From positions 1 to 21,163 of the forward strand of contig JASDWX010000056.1 of the NCBI GenBank assembly GCA_041890515.1: a DNA stretch of 21,163 nucleotides, in the 5' to 3' direction. The position numbers were made by a program, and so were the translations under genes. This document shows, piece after piece, positions 16,401 to 21,163 of this stretch. The notes under the pieces were generated by a model that was not told where the DNA came from, made no database searches, and saw nothing but the letters and a program-made list of their open reading frames with translations. The DNA is from Colwellia_A sp041890515 (GTDB taxonomy: Bacteria > Pseudomonadota > Gammaproteobacteria > Enterobacterales > Alteromonadaceae). Within the stretch, counting starts at the first letter, position 1; the number at the start of each line of letters is the position of its first letter.

Positions 16401-16723
16401 GCGATATGTTATTAGACCCCGAAGACAAGGCAATTGTTATTGGTATTGTTGCGTTAGCTGCATCATTTAACCGTAAAGTACTTGCTGAAGGTGTAGAAAC
16501 AATCGAACACGGAACAGCATTACTAGAATTAGGTTGTGAATTAGCCCAGGGATATGGGATAGCTAGACCTATGCCTCCTGATCAACTACCTGAATGGGCG
16601 AATAATTGGAAACCTGATGCAGCATGGCATTCATCATCTTTAAAACTGTCTGCTCTTAACCAAATAAATTTTTGGAAATCAGAATTCTATAATGTCCCTT
16701 TAGAAAAAGATCATTTACGATGA
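13472..16723 (+). CDS. dCache-PAS-PAS-GGDEF-EAL c-di-GMP signalling protein
   Basis: This 1083-aa inner-membrane protein may both make and degrade c-di-GMP. A first helix is at about 12-30. An extracytoplasmic sensor of about 250 residues follows (RPYIQESIATRSFSIGEFQ and NFAYPVID fit a dCache_1 fold). A second helix lies at about 285-303, with a HAMP-like linker to about 355. Two PAS domains are at about 368-490 and 494-615. In the GGDEF domain (about 619-785) the motif is intact (GGDEF, 700-704) and RECD five residues before it is an I-site. The EAL domain (about 803-1060) has EAL at 828, SVNIG, LELEVLETS, IDDFGTGYSS, LIKIDQTF, AEGVE and QGYGIARPMP, so the metal and catalytic residues appear present. 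I start at ATG 13472, just before the membrane helix; a GTG at 13400 would add 24 residues with no ribosome binding site. The upstream site is weak for both. Confidence 0.9.
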   Translation: MRRFFQSLQSKLILLIILVAIPGLTGLIYESFLERKNTINDAVKQAINIAEITAADQSNLIKRTHKFLKRLSTFEPVLNPSSPECSLFLSDVLKLNDSYINIGVPRVDGDLLCSAKGLKAPINVSDRPYIQESIATRSFSIGEFQVDRATGVTSINFAYPVIDPQSDNVVGLAVAVISLDWWSKRLAESYLPENTVAYITDHEEKIIAVFPNDTKLLGSHIESVSGQLLEYQTTLNNATKIIRSPDNHLRAFVNRPLFNNSEFIRISVGIPLGVKLSSINSRVIKTGLFILLFVFLILMISKWGIKKSLLKPLEVLLQSTKNLELGRDIGNIAQDGSVELIEFQKRFILMAKTRLNAEQQLKDSQNLLQESEMRLSNHIEKTPLGCISWDRNFKCTQWNKSAESIFGYLAKEAIGIHASKLILVPEFRNNIKGVYKSSLKKTDSTSSTNENLTKYGNTIICEWHNTLIRAKNGSVIGVTSLIKDVTQNKQLEEKLKLAASVFSQAREGIIITDNKGIIIDVNNTFVKITGYEREDVLGKDPSMLKSTRQSADFYSQLWESLIDEGNWSGELWNTRKNNETYAQSLTISAVYHDNGEVKNYVAVFTDISEIKEHQLQLAHMAHYDVLTNLPNRSLLAKRLNQAMIQSKSNKSSLAIVFLDLDGFAEINNTHGHSLGDELLVILSYRLKDALRECDTLSRFGGDEFVAVLTNLEEIPDFEPVIERMLKAASRPMTINGNLLKVSASIGVTLYPLDNTDADQLIRHADQAMYIAKQQGKNCYHLFDIESEDAIKNRHEKLQNIALALKNGEFVLYYQPKVNMSTGDVIGAEALIRWVHPVRGLLSPMEFLPLIENHHFSIDIGEWVIDEALKQLGEWQKCGLKIPVSVNIGALQIQQKNFASRLESLLADHPDIAPSYLELEVLETSALGDVMDASEIMDSCLKLGVTFAIDDFGTGYSSLTYLRRLPASLIKIDQTFIRDMLLDPEDKAIVIGIVALAASFNRKVLAEGVETIEHGTALLELGCELAQGYGIARPMPPDQLPEWANNWKPDAAWHSSSLKLSALNQINFWKSEFYNVPLEKDHLR

Positions 16724-16738
16724 AGTTCTGTTATCTAC

Positions 16739-16770
16739 TTTACGTCAACCTATTATTACGTAAACTTTTT
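16739..16770 (+). terminator. Weak possible terminator after the GGDEF-EAL gene
   Basis: TTTACGT (16739-16745) and ACGTAAA (16758-16764) pair over a 12-base loop, followed by C and five T. The stem is short and AT-rich, so termination would be weak. Confidence 0.35.
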
Positions 16771-16950
16771 GTTGTCTACTCTGATTAAGCCTATTTAAGA
16801 GATGTTGGTTTTTGCGAAAGCCTATAATATGGTTTAAAATCATTCCCACCCCCGAAGTACATGTTCAATATAAATGGTACTTATGTTTATTAATGTCTTA
16901 AAAAGCGTTCGAGGCCGTTAAATATTTAATCAAAGTTAATGTAGGGAATA

Positions 16951-17232
16951 ATGATGAAAAAGAAAACGGTAAAAGAGCTACTGAAAAAACATGAGAAACT
17001 TGTTCATAGTGAAAATGTTACAGTAATTTCTCATGTACAACGAGAACAAGATGAATGGTTTATTAATACGGTAATGATAAAAGGCTGTGATACACCTTTC
17101 AAATATAAACGTAAAAAAGTATATAAGTCACTTACTAAACAGCAAGTAAATATGACTTACTACACCAGCATTGAAACCATTGCTGGTTTTGAAATGGAAG
17201 TTATGAATATTGTTAGAATAAAAGTCGCTTAA
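16951..17232 (+). CDS. Small basic protein of unknown function (93 aa)
   Basis: A 93-aa protein starting at ATG 16951, with AGGGA five bases upstream; a second ATG follows at once. It opens with a lysine-rich stretch (MMKKKTVKELLKKHEKL) that should be helical, then a part alternating hydrophobic and polar residues (VTVISHVQREQDEWFINTVM), a basic stretch (FKYKRKKVYKSL), and a C-terminus EMEVMNIVRIKVA. No signal peptide, membrane helix or known motif is seen; it is probably cytoplasmic. The ribosome binding site and codon pattern support a real gene. I do not recognise the family. It stands alone, with the Yip1-family gene 269 bases downstream. Confidence 0.7.
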   Translation: MMKKKTVKELLKKHEKLVHSENVTVISHVQREQDEWFINTVMIKGCDTPFKYKRKKVYKSLTKQQVNMTYYTSIETIAGFEMEVMNIVRIKVA

Positions 17233-17437
17233 CTTTTAATCATCATCAAGTTTATTACGCAAGCTGACTTTCCTTTTAAATAACAAAATAATATATATGT
17301 GTATAGATATTCGTTATTTTCGATATAAAAAAAAATTATTTGCTCTTAATTCAGCCTGATTTCTCTTCAGCGCTTGACGAAAGCTTCGCCATCTTACATA
17401 AATAAGCTATCAGTAATAAAGTTATTGATCGATACGG

Positions 17438-17472
17438 ACATTTATTAATAATAAAAAATAAATAATAAATGT
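17438..17472 (+). promoter_or_regulatory. 10-bp inverted repeat in the leader of the Yip1-family gene
   Basis: ACATTTATTA (17438-17447) and TAATAAATGT (17463-17472) are perfectly complementary around a 15-base AT-only loop. The 3' arm ends about 29 bases before the ATG at 17502, just ahead of the ribosome binding region (GGGGAGAGCAAGAGG). The pairing could modulate access to the site or be an operator. Confidence 0.4.
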
Positions 17473-17501
17473 AATTTTGGGGAGAGCAAGAGGATGTTTT
17501 T

Positions 17502-18101
17502 ATGATATTAAATCATATTTGGGGATTGTACACTGACCCTAAGAAAGAATGGCACACTATTGAAAAACGTCACGAAAGCTTAATGTATAGCTTAGTTCAT
17601 ATTATAACTATTGCTTTGATACCTGCCATTTGCAGTTATTATGCTGCGGCTCATATTGGTTGGACAATAGGCGTAGGTGATCCCATAAAACTCACTGAAT
17701 CAAGCGCAATGGCAATGTCAGTAGCAATGTATTTAGGTTTGATTTTCGGTGTTATCGGTTTAGCCTTCTTAATTCAGTGGATGGCAAAAACGTTCGATTC
17801 TACACCTGATTTCACTCAATCTTTAGAATTAGCAGCCTACACAGCGACACCATTATTAATGGTTGGCATAACCGCACTTTTTCCTGTTTTATGGTTTGTT
17901 GCTTTAGCAGGGTTAGCCGCGCTTTGTTATTCTGTTTATTTACTTTATTCTGGTGTCCCTATCATGATGAATATTCCTGAAGAAAAAGGTTTTATTTATG
18001 CAAGTTCAGTAGTTACCTGTGGATTAGTTCTACTGGTTTCTTTAATGGCATTTAGTGCGATTATGTTAGGTATGGGTGTTGGCTCTGAATATGTTTCTTA
18101 A
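17502..18101 (+). CDS. Yip1-family integral membrane protein
   Basis: A 199-aa protein with the pattern of bacterial Yip1 (DUF1282/YohC-like) proteins: an N-terminal ILNHIWGLYTDPKKEWHTIE, the W..I.......E type start of the family, followed by about five membrane helices (about 30-52, 72-95, 110-130, 132-152 and 165-190). A LYSGVPIMMNIPEEKGFIYA segment between the last helices is also typical. The molecular role in bacteria is not known. Translation starts at ATG 17502 behind GAGG at spacing 8. A strong hairpin terminator closes the gene on the right. Confidence 0.82.
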   Translation: MILNHIWGLYTDPKKEWHTIEKRHESLMYSLVHIITIALIPAICSYYAAAHIGWTIGVGDPIKLTESSAMAMSVAMYLGLIFGVIGLAFLIQWMAKTFDSTPDFTQSLELAAYTATPLLMVGITALFPVLWFVALAGLAALCYSVYLLYSGVPIMMNIPEEKGFIYASSVVTCGLVLLVSLMAFSAIMLGMGVGSEYVS

Positions 18102-18170
18102 GGTTAACTTTTAAGACATAATCCATAAGCGATTGATTTTATAAAATATCAACTTAACATTACATCATAA

Positions 18171-18212
18171 AGAAAGCCCATTTAGCAATAAACTAAATGG
18201 GCTTTCTCTTTT
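18171..18212 (+). terminator. Rho-independent terminator between yip1-like gene and purF
   Basis: A perfect 15-bp stem, AGAAAGCCCATTTAG (18171-18185) and CTAAATGGGCTTTCT (18193-18207), with loop CAATAAA, followed by C and TTTT. It ends plus-strand transcription after the Yip1-family gene. The minus side has a shorter T-run (CTTT), so it may also serve purF, which converges on it. Confidence 0.9.
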
Positions 18213-18259
18213 CAAGACTATAATATCAATTTAACGAATTAAATAGTGGCATAAATTCG

Positions 18260-19777
18260 TTATTCAGCACCTTCGTTGTGCATATCAATGATTGAATCAG
18301 CATTTTTATCTGAGTCTTCTTTATTCTCATTATTTCTCAATGCGTCTAATCGTTCTAAATAGCCTTGGTTGATGTCATTAGTAATATACTGACCATCGAA
18401 CACTGATGTTTCAAACTGCTTAATGTCAGGGTTTAGGCTACCCACAGCACTGACTAAATCTTCTAATGTTTGGAAAATAAGTTTGTCTGCACCAATTAAC
18501 TGACAGATATCGTCTAATTCACGTCCATGAGCAATCAATTCGTTAGCACTTGGCATATCAATACCATAAACATTAGGAAAACGAATTTCAGGTGCCGCTG
18601 AAGCAAAATAAACATTTTTAGCGCCAGCAGAGCGAGCCATTTCTATAATTTGTCCAGAAGTAGTACCACGAACAATAGAGTCATCAACCAATAATACATT
18701 CTTACCGGCAAACTCGGTTGTAATCGCATTAAGTTTACGACGCACTGATTTTTTACGCTGCTCTTGACCAGGCATAATAAACGTGCGGCCAATATAACGG
18801 TTTTTCACGAAACCTTGACGGTACGGAATATTAAGATGTCGAGCGATTTCTAATGCTGTATCACATGATGTTTCAGGAATTGGAATAACAACATCAATAT
18901 CAATATCTTCCCATTCTTTTGCTATTTTATCACCCAACTTTTTGCCCATTTCAACACGAGAACCGTATACAGAAATTTTATCAATTGCTGAATCAGGACG
19001 AGCAAAATAAACGTATTCAAAGATACAAGGGTTGTATGTTGGATTATCTGAACATTGTTGACTGTGAATTTTTCCATCTTGTGAGAAATATATAGCTTCA
19101 CCTGGCGCAACATCACGCACAAAGTCAAAGTCATTGGCATCCAGTGCAACAGACTCGGAAGCGACCATATACTCAATACCTGTAGCCGTTTCACGCTTAC
19201 CAAAAACTAAAGGACGAATACCATTAGGATCACGAAATGCAACCATACCATGACCTATAATCAAAGCAACTGTGGCATATGCGCCACGAATTCGGTTATG
19301 CACATTACTAATGGCTTTAAAAATATCATCAGGTGTCAATTTTAAATTTTCAGTCAATTGTAATTCGTGACCAAGGATATTCAATAACAACTCTGAATCG
19401 GACGTCGTGTTTACATGGCGACGTGCAACAGTAAACAACCACTCTTTCAATTCAATCGCATTGGTTAAGTTACCATTGTGTGCGAGAGAAATACCAAAAG
19501 GAGCATTTGCATAAAAAGGTTGTGCTTCTGAAGAGCTTGAAGTACCAGCGGTTGGATACCTAATATGTCCAATACCCATATTACCTTGTAATCTCAGCAT
19601 ATGACGCGTGTGAAATACATCTTTTACTAATCCATTACCTTTGCGCAGTCTAAAGGTATTGTTGTGAATAGTCACAATACCAGCAGCGTCTTGACCACGG
19701 TGTTGAAGTACGGTTAATCCGTCATATAATGCTTGACCAACCGATGTTTTTCCAACAATGCCAACAATACCACACAT
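18260..19777 (-). CDS. purF: Amidophosphoribosyltransferase
   Basis: PurF makes 5-phosphoribosylamine from PRPP and glutamine, the first step of purine synthesis. The 505-aa product has the length and near residue-by-residue wording of the E. coli enzyme. Its N-terminal glutaminase domain begins MCGIVGIVG, with Cys2 the nucleophile after Met removal, then LQHRGQDAAGI, GIGHIRYPTAG and LAHNGNLTN. The C-terminal phosphoribosyltransferase domain has IPIPETSCD, GFVKNRYIGRTFI, the PRPP loop VLLVDDSIVRGTTSGQI, and SAAPEIRFPNVYGIDMP. I start at ATG 19777 because the catalytic Cys must follow; GGAG lies nine bases upstream. A GTG five codons earlier would bury it. The C-terminal tail (about 20 residues, acidic) is variable. 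It follows cvpA after a 113-base spacer holding a hairpin. Confidence 0.98.
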   Translation of the reverse strand: MCGIVGIVGKTSVGQALYDGLTVLQHRGQDAAGIVTIHNNTFRLRKGNGLVKDVFHTRHMLRLQGNMGIGHIRYPTAGTSSSSEAQPFYANAPFGISLAHNGNLTNAIELKEWLFTVARRHVNTTSDSELLLNILGHELQLTENLKLTPDDIFKAISNVHNRIRGAYATVALIIGHGMVAFRDPNGIRPLVFGKRETATGIEYMVASESVALDANDFDFVRDVAPGEAIYFSQDGKIHSQQCSDNPTYNPCIFEYVYFARPDSAIDKISVYGSRVEMGKKLGDKIAKEWEDIDIDVVIPIPETSCDTALEIARHLNIPYRQGFVKNRYIGRTFIMPGQEQRKKSVRRKLNAITTEFAGKNVLLVDDSIVRGTTSGQIIEMARSAGAKNVYFASAAPEIRFPNVYGIDMPSANELIAHGRELDDICQLIGADKLIFQTLEDLVSAVGSLNPDIKQFETSVFDGQYITNDINQGYLERLDALRNNENKEDSDKNADSIIDMHNEGAE

Positions 19778-19807
19778 GAGTTTATTCTCCACAGAACTAA
19801 GTTTAAA

Positions 19808-19831
19808 AGCGTTTCATTGAAATAAAACGCT
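19808..19831 (-). promoter_or_regulatory. Hairpin in the cvpA-purF spacer
   Basis: AGCGTTT (19808-19814) and AAACGCT (19825-19831) form a perfect 7-bp stem with a 10-base loop. It lies about 30 bases before the purF start. It may affect messenger stability or relative expression; it lacks a T-run for termination. Confidence 0.35.
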
Positions 19832-19890
19832 GAGTAAATATAAATTATACTAATGAACATCAGCCCCACTTTCATGGCACTGCAATAAAA

Positions 19891-20373
19891 TTATTTTAGA
19901 AAGCTGGATGAATTTTTCAGGTATTCAAAGAACCATTCAACAATGAGTGTAAATTCGGGGATCAACTGAGAACTCGTCCACCACGCTGTTGATGATGCGG
20001 GTGTAAATGCATCCATAAAGAATAAAACGGCGCTGCTAATAAGTACCCCACGTAAAGCACCAAAAACAAGACCTAGCACTCTATCGGTTCCAGATAAGCC
20101 TGTTTTACTGACTAATTGACCAATCAGATAATTAACTAATGCACCAAGAATTAACGTGCTAATAAAAAGAATCGCAATAGCAGCCGCATTACGCAGGGTT
20201 TGATCAGAAATATTTGTAAGTAAACTTGAGAGGTTTACATAGAACTTACTAGCAATAAAAAAGGCACTGATCCAGATAACTAGCGAAACAGCTTCTTTAA
20301 CAAAGCCGCGAACCAAGCTAATTAATGTTGAAATGCCTACAACTGCCAAAATGGCATAGTCTATCCAAACCAT
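19891..20373 (-). CDS. cvpA: Inner-membrane protein CvpA
   Basis: A 160-aa protein closely matching E. coli CvpA (colicin V production protein) in length and wording: it starts MVWIDYAILAVVGISTLISL, continues RGFVKEAVSLVIW, and has GQLVSKTGLSGTDRVLGLVFGALRGVL in the middle and a WFFEYLKNSSSFLK tail. It has about four membrane helices. CvpA is linked to colicin V secretion and to envelope stress resistance in enterobacteria; the molecular activity is unclear. It is in the conserved folC-dedD-cvpA-purF order, 95 bases after dedD. The ribosome binding site is weak (GGTAACG). Confidence 0.96.
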   Translation of the reverse strand: MVWIDYAILAVVGISTLISLVRGFVKEAVSLVIWISAFFIASKFYVNLSSLLTNISDQTLRNAAAIAILFISTLILGALVNYLIGQLVSKTGLSGTDRVLGLVFGALRGVLISSAVLFFMDAFTPASSTAWWTSSQLIPEFTLIVEWFFEYLKNSSSFLK

Positions 20374-20468
20374 AATTACACGTTACCAATGAATACTTAC
20401 CAGCATAATAAGGCGCGCATTCTAACAGAGATGAGCCTTATTGTGCCAATGTTTTATTATATAACTCA

Positions 20469-21089
20469 TCACTTTGTTGGATAAAATCGAGCGATTTTAC
20501 CTTGAACACCCGTTAATTTTTTTAATGCTGGGATTTTTTTGTTAAGTGAGTTTTGAGTTAATTCCGGACCTATGAACACTTTTATTAATGTACCATTTTT
20601 TGTTTTTATCGGCTTTGTAAATGCGATATAACCGTTGTCTTTCAACTTAAGTAGTAGCTGTGCTACATTTTTTTCATACCGAAAACTGCCCAGTTGAATA
20701 ACCCATTCTTGTTTCAATACTGATTTTTCAGGCATAATGGTATCAGGGAATTGGGTGACAGGTTTCTTTTCTTTTTCTCTATTAGCCTTCGTATTATTTA
20801 CACGTTTTTCTTTTTTTTCTTTCGCTAGAGATTGTTTTTGTTGTTCATTCACCAATACCACATCGGATGCTAGTGAATCACTTAAACTCTCTGGTGATTC
20901 ATTAACAATTACATCTTGAGGAAAGCTTATTTTCTCCTTAACAAATTTAACTTTAGGTGGTGGTGGAATTTGCTCAAACTCATCTTGAAAAGTTTTTTTG
21001 TTACCGTCGAGTAAGTCAGGTAAAACAATAATAGCTACCGCCGCGACAATAATAGTACCCACTAAACGGTTTTGAAAAGGTGTAGACAA
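20469..21089 (-). CDS. dedD: SPOR-domain cell division protein DedD
   Basis: This inner-membrane division protein binds septal peptidoglycan stripped of stem peptides. The 206-aa product has FQNRLVGTIIVAAVAIIVLP (membrane anchor near the N-terminus), DLLDGNKKTFQDEFEQIPPPP as in E. coli DedD, a long charged linker rich in Lys/Glu, and a C-terminal SPOR domain of about 75 residues starting WVIQLGSFRYEKNVAQLLLK and ending near GVQGKIARFYPTK. I choose a TTG start at 21089: GGAG sits six bases before it and the protein then begins MSTPFQNRLVG, as in relatives. A TTG four codons earlier overlaps that GGAG and lacks its own site. It follows folC after 30 bases. Confidence 0.93.
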   Translation of the reverse strand: MSTPFQNRLVGTIIVAAVAIIVLPDLLDGNKKTFQDEFEQIPPPPKVKFVKEKISFPQDVIVNESPESLSDSLASDVVLVNEQQKQSLAKEKKEKRVNNTKANREKEKKPVTQFPDTIMPEKSVLKQEWVIQLGSFRYEKNVAQLLLKLKDNGYIAFTKPIKTKNGTLIKVFIGPELTQNSLNKKIPALKKLTGVQGKIARFYPTK

Positions 21090-21119
21090 ATGAAACTCCA
21101 AAGCTGAGATAAGTAAAAC

Positions 21120-21163
21120 CTATAGCAATAAACGTCTGACTTCAGCAACAGTATGAAAGGATC
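21120..21163 (-). CDS. folC: Folylpolyglutamate/dihydrofolate synthase, C-terminal end only
   Basis: The last 13 codons read SFHTVAEVRRLLL and end with TAG at 21120-21122. GSFHTVAEV is the usual end of FolC proteins, and folC is the expected gene upstream of dedD in gammaproteobacteria. The rest lies beyond the window edge. Too short to say more about the enzyme. Confidence 0.82.
   Translation of the reverse strand, partial: SFHTVAEVRRLLL

Overview
The window looks like a chromosomal segment of a marine, AT-rich gammaproteobacterium of the Alteromonadales (Colwellia/Thalassotalea-like). The evidence is the folC-dedD-cvpA-purF order with products very close to the enterobacterial ones, low-GC intergenic DNA, and two c-di-GMP signalling proteins. 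This placement is inference from gene order and protein character; no search was run. The sequence is a draft assembly. It has two 10-N joins (10875-10884 and 12794-12803), and next to the first sits a 19-bp Tn5/Nextera mosaic-end adapter. Each join breaks a real gene (an alpha/beta hydrolase and HMG-CoA reductase), and both genes read through in frame once the artefact is removed.

Layout, left to right. 1-980: the 5' end of a di-heme cytochrome c peroxidase-type lipoprotein (minus), divergent from a possible 48-aa secreted Pro-rich peptide (plus). 980-2293: a membrane diguanylate cyclase with a c-type-heme (CxxCH) DUF3365/Tll0287-like sensor domain. 2294-3928: repeat-bearing intergenic DNA around a small exported DUF3718-like protein. 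3929-8070: a tight three-gene minus-strand operon encoding an AttEFGH/LolCDE/MacB-like ABC ATPase, a double-FtsX permease and a CrtC/AttH-type lipoprotein. 8177-8450: the decayed C-terminus of a sensor histidine kinase, which ordinary ORF calling would miss. 8603-9700: a CzcO-like flavin monooxygenase. 10370-11217: the alpha/beta hydrolase, interrupted by the adapter artefact. 11564-12846: a class I HMG-CoA reductase. 13472-16723: a dCache-PAS-PAS-GGDEF-EAL protein with both output domains apparently intact. 16951-18101: a small unknown protein and a Yip1-family membrane protein, followed by a strong terminator. 18260-21163 (minus): purF, cvpA, dedD and the last codons of folC.

How the parts may fit together. 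The right end is conserved housekeeping (folate and purine synthesis, cell division). The left end has a redox theme: a peroxidase opposite a cyclase with a covalent-heme sensor. The middle is accessory: an orphan mevalonate-pathway enzyme, a flavin monooxygenase and a hydrolase separated by long, partly palindromic intergenic DNA and one pseudogene. I did not find a wholly new system. The most useful points for a second look are the reconstruction of the two artefact-broken genes, the orphan HMG-CoA reductase with its in-frame upstream mini-ORF and adjoining 10-bp-arm palindrome, the histidine kinase remnant, and the heme-cyclase/peroxidase pair.
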